A stretch of DNA of 64,000 nucleotides from Lentilactobacillus senioris (GTDB lineage: Bacteria > Bacillota > Bacilli > Lactobacillales > Lactobacillaceae): contig NZ_JAPQEZ010000003.1 of NCBI RefSeq assembly GCF_026798195.1, positions 124,001 through 188,000 of the forward strand. The letters run 5' to 3'. Made by a program: the position numbers and the translations under genes. The notes under the pieces were generated by a model that saw only the letters and a program-made list of their open reading frames with translations, was not told the DNA's origin and ran no database searches. Positions 57,005 through 64,000 of this stretch are shown piece after piece (the stretch's first letter is position 1; each line of letters begins with the position of its first letter).

Positions 57005-57898
57005 TCACTTTTTATTATAAATTGGTTTACGATTTTTAATATCCGTATATAGTTGCAAGTAGTTTTCATAACGACTGTGCATTATGATCCCTTCTTCAAC
57101 CTCTTTTTTCACTTCACAATCCGGTTCATTAACGTGCACACAGCCCCGAAAGCGACAATATTTAGAAGCGCGTTTAAATTCAGGAAAATACTGAGCTAAC
57201 TCATTAGCCTGAAGCTCAAACGGATCATACGATGAAAACCCGGGAGTATCCGCAATTAGTCCATCACCGATTTTTAGTAAACTAACCTTTCTAGTAGTAT
57301 GTTTACCTCGATTCAAGGCCTGTGAAATTTCACCAGTCGCTAATTTTAACTCCGGAGCAATGTGGTTTAAAAGGGTTGATTTACCGGCCCCGGTTTGCCC
57401 CATAATTACCGTTTCATTGCCATCTAAGGTCTGCTGAACTTCAGTTAAAGAAGCTTCATCAAACGATGTTTCCGGTAAAATCACCTGATAATCTACTTTA
57501 CGGTAGCCTTCAGCTAATTGTTGAAAGTATGCCAACTGATTAGCGGGCAATAAATCTGTCTTGGTGAAATAAATTACCGGTTTAATTCTGCTAATCTCTA
57601 GAGCAATTAATTGCCGATCCAATAAATTACTAGAAAAACTAGGCTGAACTACAGCAGTAGCCACAATAGCTTGATCAATATTAGCTATTGGTGGTCTGGT
57701 CAATTCATTTTTACGTGGCAGGATTTTCAAGATATAGCCCTGATCATTGTCATCTAATTGAAATTCTACTTCGTCGCCAACTAGCGGGGTCACCTTTTTA
57801 TTTCTAAAGTTACCCCGCGCCCTAGTACGATAAAGTTCACCGTCAGAAATGACATCATAAAACCCACTTAATGATTGTTGAATCTTTCCCTGTTTCAA
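57005..57898 (-). CDS. rsgA: Ribosome small-subunit GTPase RsgA (YloQ)
   Basis: Circularly permuted GTPase that checks late 30S maturation. 297 aa: OB-fold, then GTPase motifs in the permuted order G4 (TKTDLL), G1 (GQTGAGKS), G3 (DTPGFSS), and a zinc site YCRFRGCVHVNEPDCEVK. Start is TTG at 57898, after GGAGGTGA, giving MKQGKIQQ; an upstream frame runs over the ribosome binding site. Located after prkC, as in Bacillus prpC-prkC-rsgA-rpe-thiN. Confidence 0.95.
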   Translation of the reverse strand: MKQGKIQQSLSGFYDVISDGELYRTRARGNFRNKKVTPLVGDEVEFQLDDNDQGYILKILPRKNELTRPPIANIDQAIVATAVVQPSFSSNLLDRQLIALEISRIKPVIYFTKTDLLPANQLAYFQQLAEGYRKVDYQVILPETSFDEASLTEVQQTLDGNETVIMGQTGAGKSTLLNHIAPELKLATGEISQALNRGKHTTRKVSLLKIGDGLIADTPGFSSYDPFELQANELAQYFPEFKRASKYCRFRGCVHVNEPDCEVKKEVEEGIIMHSRYENYLQLYTDIKNRKPIYNKK

Positions 57899-57911
57899 TA
57901 ATTCACCTCCC

Positions 57912-57954
57912 AAAAAAATGCTTCTCCACTATTATAAGCGAAAAAGCATTTCTT
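57912..57954 (-). terminator. Terminator between prkC and rsgA
   Basis: Minus strand AAATGCTT and AAGCATTT enclose about 20 bases, then TTTTTTT. The loop is large and contains TATAAT, so termination may be partial. Confidence 0.65.
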
Positions 57955-57972
57955 TAGGTAATAAATCTTTAA

Positions 57973-60114
57973 TTAATTGGAATTAGAGGTAACATTATTA
58001 TCTCGCAAAATAACTTTACCGTCTCGAACTACTTTATATTTTCCCACTTCATTATCTGCTAATTTAAATGGCAAAATGACGTTGGTATCTTTGGTAATTA
58101 CCATCTGTTTGTAAACACTAGCAAATGAATGGTCATGGTCTTTCAAGTAAATTAACACAATATTTTCTGCAGGATTGGTCTTCGAATTATTATCGGATTG
58201 ATCATTTTCGCTAACACTAGAACTACTATCCATACTACTTTGCACATCATCAATGCTATCAGTGCTAGATGAAGACGCAGCTAAGTTGGTGTTAGATTCA
58301 TTATGACTGTACGCTGTATTCGTCATTTTATTTTGATCGGTAGTAGTTGAACTATCAGCAAACGGAATTTTAATTCGAATATTAAAGCTAGAAATAGCCG
58401 CTTGGGTTTTTTGTTTTCCACGAGATAAATAAACCATTATGCTACTACCCTGCTGAACGGTTTGGCCAGCTCCGGGGCTTTGCTTGACGACCTTACCCTT
58501 AGCTTGGATATTAGAATAAACATAATCAAATACCGGATTAATGCCATTATCATTCATATAATTAATAACTTGTTCCTTAGTCATGCCGGTGAGATCGTCT
58601 AGTGTAACCTGTTTAATGCCGGTAGACACTATAAAAGTTAATACTTTATTGTTAGGATCAAAGCTTTGTCCCGGTTTAAAATCTTGCTGCAAAATTTTAC
58701 CAGACTTAAAAGTTGCCGATGAAGTGTTTCTTCGCTTAACTGTAAAGCCTCGGTTTCTTAGTTGAGCCGCCACCGTTTTATAATTTTGTCCAACATAATT
58801 CTCTAATTTAATTAATTTAGGACCAGAGCTCACTATTAAATTAACTTTAGCTTTTTTCTTAACAGACCGGCCAGCCTGGGGATTAGTTTTAATTACGTTG
58901 TTTTTTTCGACCTCATCACTAGCCTCGTAATTAACCTTACCAACAGCTAAATCACTTTGAGTTAACCGCTTAATGGCCGTTTGGCGAGTTAAATTGGTCA
59001 GATTAGGAACACTAGTTTTACTACCTAAACGAGCTAATAAAATTAGCGTCATTCCCAATAACGCTATTATGGTGGTCACTACCACCCACAACCATTTATG
59101 CTTCTTTTTTCCTTTGTTCTTTTTATTAGTTTTTGGTTGGTTAACCGATTTGTCAGCAACCTGTGAATTTGATGTTTCATTGGCTTTCGTAGCTGCTTCA
59201 ACTAATTCTGGACGCATAGGAGCAAATGGCATCACTTTGGTCTTCCCGTCGTCATCCAATTCTGGAATGAATTTAGGTTCATTAGCCCTGGATTGATCTA
59301 ACGATGTCCGTAAATCATCAGCCATTTGGGCCACGGTGTCATATCTGTGCTGAGGATCTTTAGTGGTAGCCTTTAAAACCACATTTTCTAAAGCCTGAGG
59401 AATTCGGGGGTCAAAATCTCGCACTGCTGGGATTGGCGTTTGAGAATGTTTAATGGCAATCGAAACGGCGGTCTCTCCGTTAAATGGTACTTTGCCGGTT
59501 AACATTTCATACAAAATAATTCCCAAAGAATAAATATCTGATTGCTGATTAGCTACCTGCCCTTTAATTTGTTCTGGCGAAAGATAGTGAATGGAACCCA
59601 CGATTGACCTAGTCTGAGTCATCGTATTTTCTGATTCCGCCTTCGAAATACCAAAATCAGTAATTTTAGCGTAACCGTTTTTATCAATTAATACGTTTTG
59701 GGGTTTTAAGTCTCGATGAATAATATTATGCCGATGAGCTTCATGAACTGCCGAAAGAATCTGCTCCATGATATCAATTACTTGGGCATACGGAATTGGG
59801 AAATGATTTTTAATGTAGTACTTCAAATCTTCTCCATCAATGTACTCCATAGCAATATATTGCATACCATCCATCTCATCAACGTCATAAATTCCCACAA
59901 TATGTGGATTATCTAACGCCGTGGCAGCCATGGCCTCATGTCGAAATCGTTCTTGGGCCTTTTTATCATCCCTAAAGTCTAGGCGTAATACTTTAACCGC
60001 TACTAACCGATCCAAAATCAAATCTTTCGCTAAGTAAACGTCCGCCATTCCACCTTCACCTAAGCGATCAATAATTTGATAACGGCCATTTAAAACGAAA
60101 CCTTTACGCATCAT
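57973..60114 (-). CDS. prkC: Serine/threonine protein kinase PrkC with PASTA repeats
   Basis: Membrane Hanks-type kinase that senses cell-wall fragments and controls division and wall synthesis. 713 aa: kinase domain about 10-275 with GEGGMADVYLA, the catalytic HRDLKPQNVL, DFGISKA and GSIHYLSPEQ; a transmembrane helix near 345-367 after a Lys-rich stretch; three PASTA repeats (about 370-575); a Ser/Asn/Asp-rich linker and a short terminal domain. Start could be 60114 or 60111 (consecutive ATGs after GGGGTGA). Overlaps prpC by about 10 bases. Confidence 0.95.
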   Translation of the reverse strand: MMRKGFVLNGRYQIIDRLGEGGMADVYLAKDLILDRLVAVKVLRLDFRDDKKAQERFRHEAMAATALDNPHIVGIYDVDEMDGMQYIAMEYIDGEDLKYYIKNHFPIPYAQVIDIMEQILSAVHEAHRHNIIHRDLKPQNVLIDKNGYAKITDFGISKAESENTMTQTRSIVGSIHYLSPEQIKGQVANQQSDIYSLGIILYEMLTGKVPFNGETAVSIAIKHSQTPIPAVRDFDPRIPQALENVVLKATTKDPQHRYDTVAQMADDLRTSLDQSRANEPKFIPELDDDGKTKVMPFAPMRPELVEAATKANETSNSQVADKSVNQPKTNKKNKGKKKHKWLWVVVTTIIALLGMTLILLARLGSKTSVPNLTNLTRQTAIKRLTQSDLAVGKVNYEASDEVEKNNVIKTNPQAGRSVKKKAKVNLIVSSGPKLIKLENYVGQNYKTVAAQLRNRGFTVKRRNTSSATFKSGKILQQDFKPGQSFDPNNKVLTFIVSTGIKQVTLDDLTGMTKEQVINYMNDNGINPVFDYVYSNIQAKGKVVKQSPGAGQTVQQGSSIMVYLSRGKQKTQAAISSFNIRIKIPFADSSTTTDQNKMTNTAYSHNESNTNLAASSSSTDSIDDVQSSMDSSSSVSENDQSDNNSKTNPAENIVLIYLKDHDHSFASVYKQMVITKDTNVILPFKLADNEVGKYKVVRDGKVILRDNNVTSNSN

Positions 60115-60853
60115 CAATCACCCCGGTATCGTCTAGGATTAAAAGCACTGTAATATTGTCGGCTCCTCCATTCTGATTAGCTTCTTGAATTAGGAGTTCG
60201 CATTTTTCCTTTAAAGTAGTTTGACTATTTAAAATAGTTTTGATTTTATCAGGAGTAACCATATTAGTTAGCCCATCTGTACATAACAACAATTGATCTC
60301 CTGAAGTAGTTTGGTATCGATGGTAATCTGCCTTGGCTTCCGTATTAATACCTAGGCTTTTGGTAATAATGTTTTTATATGGGTTATGTTCTGCTTCAGC
60401 CGGAGTTAAATCACCGTTTTTAACTAACTCGTTAACGTATGAATGATCCTCAGTCAGCTGAGCTAACTCATTAGCATGCAATACGTATCCCCGACTGTCT
60501 CCAATATTAGCAATTACCACCTGTTCATCAGAAATTAACGCCGCCACTAAAGTAGTTCCCATACCTTCTAAATCTGGATCTTCAGCAGCATAATCCAAAA
60601 TTTTTTGATTGGCAATTACTAACTCTGAGCTCAACCATGTCTTTGCTGCAGACAAGTCGGTCGCCGTACTCATTTTAAATTGAGTTCCCAAATAAGTGAC
60701 TGTCATTTTAGAAGCTACTTCACCGGCGCGATTACCACCAATGCCATCCGCTATAATTGCCAAACTAATATCCTGAGAATTTTTAAACGCTCCGACCGCG
60801 TCTTCATTTTTCTCTCGGACCATCCCTTTGGAAGATTGATACGCAATTTGCAT
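60104..60853 (-). CDS. prpC: PP2C-type protein phosphatase PrpC (Stp)
   Basis: Serine/threonine phosphatase that reverses PrkC phosphorylation. 249 aa: YQSSKGMVREKNEDAVGAF at the N-terminus, metal-binding IADGIGGNRAGE, GTTLVAALI, NIGDSRGYV, LLCTDGLTNMV and NGGADNITVLL, all intact. The stop overlaps the prkC start. It is 15 bases downstream of rsmB. Confidence 0.96.
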   Translation of the reverse strand: MQIAYQSSKGMVREKNEDAVGAFKNSQDISLAIIADGIGGNRAGEVASKMTVTYLGTQFKMSTATDLSAAKTWLSSELVIANQKILDYAAEDPDLEGMGTTLVAALISDEQVVIANIGDSRGYVLHANELAQLTEDHSYVNELVKNGDLTPAEAEHNPYKNIITKSLGINTEAKADYHRYQTTSGDQLLLCTDGLTNMVTPDKIKTILNSQTTLKEKCELLIQEANQNGGADNITVLLILDDTGVIDDA

Positions 60854-60868
60854 ACTAAATTCACTCCA

Positions 60869-62215
60869 TCACTGTTTGATTAACGTACAAACGTAAAAAC
60901 CATCTGACAAATAGTCATCTGGATAAATTCGTAGATCTGGTTGATTTCGATCTGCTTTTAAATCTAAATCCGTATGGGTATATTGTACTTCAAATTCGGG
61001 ATGGTTCATAACAAATTGGTCAATCACGTTTTTATTTTCCTGGTTAACAATAGTACAAGTACTATAAGTTAATTGGCCACCTACTTTTAACTTAGGGGCT
61101 ACTGCATTTAAAATGGCCAGTTGAGTTTGACTTAATTTTTCAATATCTCCTGGTGTTTTTTGATATCTAATCTCTGGTTTTCTCCGCATTAACCCAAACC
61201 CGGAACAAGGAGCGTCTACTAGAATTTCATCAAACAGTTCATCTTTAAATACATCACCGACGTTTCTGGCATCTAACGCTTGAGCTACTATTTGCTCATT
61301 AACGTGCAGTCGCTTAGCATTTTGATTAATTTGCTTCATTTTGTTTTTGTGAATATCTAAAGCAACTACTTGTCCCTTTTCAGCTGCACTTAATCTTGTA
61401 GCGATTTGGGTAGTCTTGCCACCAGGAGCCGCACACGCATCCAAAATCAAGTCACTAGCTTCAATTGGCATTGATTCTGCTGGTAACATTGCACTTTCAT
61501 CTTGAACCGTTAACTTACCATCAATAAAGAAATCAGATTGAGTAATTGGGATTTCACTATGTTCAATGACAATTCCCTCACTAGCCACTTCACTAGCCTT
61601 AGCGTCATAACCGGCCTCATTTAGCCCGTTGAGTAATTCATCCCGACTAATTACGGCTAAATTAGCTCTAACCGATTGCTTAGGTGGCTGGTTTAATGAC
61701 ATTAAAATAGAGGTGGCTTTGTCTTTTCCTAATTGATCAATTAGAAGTTCCACAATCCATTGCGGCACACTACTAGTAACAGCTAGCCGTTCAACCAAAT
61801 CTTCAATTTGATTGGGGTCAGCTAACTTTTTACGATCCATAGCATGTAATACTCCAGTTACCATTCGTCTAATCCCATCGTGTCCCATCTTTTTAGCTAC
61901 TTTAATAGTTTCATCAAAAATAGCACGTTTAGGAATACGATCTAAATACTCCATTTGATACATTGCCGTATATAGTAGTTGAACTACCCACTCATCGACT
62001 TGAGCTGGATTTTTTAAAAATGGAGCTAGTTGGTACTCAAACGTCATTTGGTGCTGTAACACTCCGTAAACGATAGATGTATACAGTCTTCTATCGGCTG
62101 AACTTAATTCAGCTTGCTTTAAGTCTGTATCTACCTGTAAATTGGAGTAAGCTCCCTGCTTAGTCCGCGTTAAAGTTGAAACGGCTAATTGTCGGGGATT
62201 TGTTATTTTATTCAT
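60869..62215 (-). CDS. rsmB: 16S rRNA (cytosine967-C5)-methyltransferase
   Basis: SAM-dependent m5C methyltransferase (also called Sun or Fmu). 448 aa: N-terminal NusB-like domain (about 1-140) and methyltransferase domain with DACAAPGGKTTQIA, DAPCSGFGLMRRKPEIRY (catalytic/assistant Cys) and TYSTCTI (second catalytic Cys). Its ATG lies inside the fmt end (8-base overlap, ATGAATAA). Confidence 0.96.
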   Translation of the reverse strand: MNKITNPRQLAVSTLTRTKQGAYSNLQVDTDLKQAELSSADRRLYTSIVYGVLQHQMTFEYQLAPFLKNPAQVDEWVVQLLYTAMYQMEYLDRIPKRAIFDETIKVAKKMGHDGIRRMVTGVLHAMDRKKLADPNQIEDLVERLAVTSSVPQWIVELLIDQLGKDKATSILMSLNQPPKQSVRANLAVISRDELLNGLNEAGYDAKASEVASEGIVIEHSEIPITQSDFFIDGKLTVQDESAMLPAESMPIEASDLILDACAAPGGKTTQIATRLSAAEKGQVVALDIHKNKMKQINQNAKRLHVNEQIVAQALDARNVGDVFKDELFDEILVDAPCSGFGLMRRKPEIRYQKTPGDIEKLSQTQLAILNAVAPKLKVGGQLTYSTCTIVNQENKNVIDQFVMNHPEFEVQYTHTDLDLKADRNQPDLRIYPDDYLSDGFYVCTLIKQ

Positions 62216-63158
62216 TAAAAATCACCTGTTGTTCCTCTTTTAAATTTTGACCGCTACCATTTAGATAAGCGGTGATATCTTGTTTAGGCTTACCCGCTGG
62301 TTGGATAACTTCTAATTGAAGTACAGAGTGTTCCCCCGCTGCCACCCACAATTGATGCTTAGTTTTCTTAACAATTTGACCGGGCTGTAAGTCCGTAGTT
62401 TCTGTTAAGGGAGTAGTTTGCCAAATCTTGGTCCGTTGACCATTAAAGTTAACGTAAGCTCCTGGAGCAGGTCTCAGCCCCCTTACCTTGGCATCTACCA
62501 AGCGTGCTGGCTGAGTAAAGTCCAATTTTTCTTGATCTGGCTGAATGTTAGGAGAAAAGACTACTTGATCTTCTTCTTGGGGGATGGAAACAACACTACC
62601 ATCAATCACCTTAGGCAAGGTAGTCAATAGTAAGTCTCGACCAATAATGCTAAGCTTATCAAACATCGTTGCCACGTCGTCATCTGGTCCAATCGCAATA
62701 GCCTGCTGTGCTAAGATATCGCCAGCATCCATTTTCTTTTCCATGTACATAATGGTAATACCCGTTTCAGTATCCCCATTCATAATAGCGTACTGTACAG
62801 GTGCTCCACCGCGGTACTTAGGTAATAATGAACCATGCACGTTTACCGCCGCAATCTTGGCTGCTGCTAGTAGCTTGCTAGGTAAAAATTGGCCAAAGGC
62901 AGCCGTCACAATTAGATCTGGTTGCATAGCGATTAATTGCTCTAATTCTTCACTACCACTTAACTTTTCTGGTTGCAAGACTGGTAAGTTCAATTCAGTA
63001 GCTAACTGCTTTACTGGTGAAGGGGTAATTTTATGTTTACGGCCCACTGGTCGATCAGGTTGCGTTACCACGGCTAAAATATCATAGTGGTTATCCACTA
63101 ATCCTTGAAGAACTGGGACGGAAAATTTAGGGGTTCCCATAAAAATTACAGAGGTCAT
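62208..63158 (-). CDS. fmt: Methionyl-tRNA formyltransferase
   Basis: Formylates initiator Met-tRNA using 10-formyl-THF. 316 aa: SVIFMGTPKFSVPVL at the start, AAFGQFLPSKL, the catalytic NVHGSLLPKYRGGAPVQ with Asn and His and GITIMYMEKKMDAGDIL; a C-terminal OB-like domain. ATG 63158, after AAGGA, is chosen over an in-frame upstream start. Downstream of priA by 23 bases. Confidence 0.97.
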   Translation of the reverse strand: MTSVIFMGTPKFSVPVLQGLVDNHYDILAVVTQPDRPVGRKHKITPSPVKQLATELNLPVLQPEKLSGSEELEQLIAMQPDLIVTAAFGQFLPSKLLAAAKIAAVNVHGSLLPKYRGGAPVQYAIMNGDTETGITIMYMEKKMDAGDILAQQAIAIGPDDDVATMFDKLSIIGRDLLLTTLPKVIDGSVVSIPQEEDQVVFSPNIQPDQEKLDFTQPARLVDAKVRGLRPAPGAYVNFNGQRTKIWQTTPLTETTDLQPGQIVKKTKHQLWVAAGEHSVLQLEVIQPAGKPKQDITAYLNGSGQNLKEEQQVIFNE

Positions 63159-63181
63159 TTTAATTCCTTCTTTCAAATTAA

Positions 63182-64000
63182 TTACATAAAGTCCATTGGT
63201 TCATTATCAATACCAATTTGGATTCCTGATTTGGCCCTTTGTTGAGCTTGATTTAATAATTCAGTTAAAGTTGTAGATAATGTCGGTTCTTGACGGTATT
63301 TAATGATTATTTGGTAATAATAGCGTCTATTAATCCGTTTTATTACCTTCGGAGTGGGTCCTAAAATCACCGCATTAGGCGCCAAACGCTGTTGTAGTTG
63401 ATTTAATACGGCAAACGACTGTGCTATCACTTGCTTTTCGTTTTCAGCACTAATAGTGATCTTAACGGTAAAATAATATGGCGGGTACTTTCCTGCATGT
63501 CGGACTTTCATTTCCGTACGGTAAAACTCTTCGTAATTTTGTGTTTGAGCCAATAAAATAGCGTAATGATCAGGATTAAAGGTCTGAATGATCACCTGAC
63601 CAGCTTTGTCGGCTCGACCCGCTCGACCCGCTACCTGAGTAAGTAATTCAAAGGTTCGTTCACTAGAGCGAAAGTCTGGAAATTCCAAACCCGTATCCGC
63701 ATTTAATACCCCTACTAGGGTGACATTCGGAAAGTCCAGTCCCTTAGCAATCATTTGGGTACCCACTAAAATATCAGCTTGTTGTTCACTAAACTGTTTA
63801 ATAATCCGTTCGTGAGCCCCCTTTTTTCTAGTGGTGTCCACATCCATTCGTAAAACTCGCGCAGTCGGAAACAACCGGTTGACCGTTTCTTCTAGTTTCT
63901 GACTACCCATTCCTAATTGACGCAACTTAGTACTACCACATTGATCACATTTATGGGGCATTGGTCTGGTAAACCCACAATAATGACATTGTAGCTGCCC
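63182..64000 (-). CDS. priA: Primosomal protein PriA, C-terminal part (cut by window edge)
   Basis: Replication-restart helicase. About 272 C-terminal residues are in the window; the frame stays open to base 64000, so the N-terminal DNA-binding and Walker A regions lie outside. Visible are zinc-binding cysteine pairs (CHYC, CDQC), the helicase motif VGTQMIAKGLDFPNVTLVGV, QVAGRAGRADKAGQV and the C-terminal domain ending GIQIGIDNEPMDFM. Upstream of fmt-rsmB-prpC-prkC-rsgA-rpe-thiN, a conserved Gram-positive run. Confidence 0.95.
   Translation of the reverse strand, partial: GQLQCHYCGFTRPMPHKCDQCGSTKLRQLGMGSQKLEETVNRLFPTARVLRMDVDTTRKKGAHERIIKQFSEQQADILVGTQMIAKGLDFPNVTLVGVLNADTGLEFPDFRSSERTFELLTQVAGRAGRADKAGQVIIQTFNPDHYAILLAQTQNYEEFYRTEMKVRHAGKYPPYYFTVKITISAENEKQVIAQSFAVLNQLQQRLAPNAVILGPTPKVIKRINRRYYYQIIIKYRQEPTLSTTLTELLNQAQQRAKSGIQIGIDNEPMDFM

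Noticed and set aside
57912-57954. TATAAT in the loop of the prkC-rsgA hairpin as an rsgA promoter
   Set aside because: No acceptable -35 is found 16-18 bases upstream on the minus strand.
62584-63087. A 167-codon plus-strand open frame opposite fmt
   Set aside because: It is antisense to a well-conserved gene, lacks a ribosome binding site and has no recognisable domain.

Overview
This window is a 64 kb stretch of a low-GC Lactobacillaceae chromosome. Support comes from a class B (Bacillus-type) RNase P RNA, the mevalonate isoprenoid operon, the gpsB-rnpB-rlmL block, the xerC-hslV-hslU block, the asp23-fakA-recG-plsX-acpP-rnc-smc-ftsY-ylxM-ffh-rpsP-khpA-rimM-trmD-rplS block, and strong AGGAGG-type ribosome binding sites. 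I cannot fix the species from the sequence alone. Almost everything is core chromosome. I see no prophage, insertion sequence, CRISPR array, tRNA or 16S/23S rRNA gene.

Layout. 1-2701 (-): mevalonate pathway (mvaK1-mvaD-mvaK2, the last cut by the window edge). 2878-6998 (+): DinG-type helicase/exonuclease, a YpmB-like membrane protein and DnaD. 7041-10038 (-): penicillin-binding protein 1A and RecU. 10143-12746 (+): YpsA, GpsB, RNase P RNA and the rRNA methyltransferase RlmL/YpsC. 12777-13163 (-): RNase HI-like protein. 13201-20880 (+): EbsA, formate-tetrahydrofolate ligase, signal peptidase II, RluD, PyrR and a strongly degenerate CarA/CarB-like pair. 20939-22645 (-): RqcH/FbpA. 22793-24888 (+): MarR regulator, DegV/FakB and a folate ECF transporter S component under a THF riboswitch. 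25007-26677: a membrane-protein pseudogene. 26989-28344 (+): gluconate permease. 28401-34831 (-): pyrophosphatase, LysR regulator and topoisomerase IV. 34987-35622 (+): PlsY. 35652-55187 (-): GalM, HslUV, XerC, then the long translation, secretion, chromosome and lipid block. 55407-55592 (+): L28. 55682-64000 (-): ThiN, Rpe, RsgA, PrkC, PrpC, RsmB, Fmt and the C-terminal end of PriA.

How the genes work together. Fatty-acid uptake and phospholipid entry are well represented: FakA with a DegV/FakB carrier, PlsX, PlsY and acyl carrier protein. Co-translational targeting (Ffh, FtsY, YlxM), ribosome maturation (RimM, RlmL, RsgA, RsmB, RluD, TrmD) and cell-wall/division control (PBP1A, GpsB, PrkC, PrpC) make up much of the rest. 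Folate one-carbon metabolism appears as Fhs, the THF-controlled FolT, and Fmt.

The most unusual locus is pyrR-carA-carB at 16640-20880. Both carbamoyl-phosphate-synthase-like genes are open and translationally coupled. The CarA-like protein has lost all three glutaminase catalytic residues. The CarB-like protein is about 230 residues short, has lost the metal ligands of both ATP-grasp sites, the second ATP-grasp B domain and the allosteric domain, and no other pyr gene is beside it. It looks like a non-catalytic, possibly repurposed, CPSase remnant retained next to the pyrimidine regulator PyrR.
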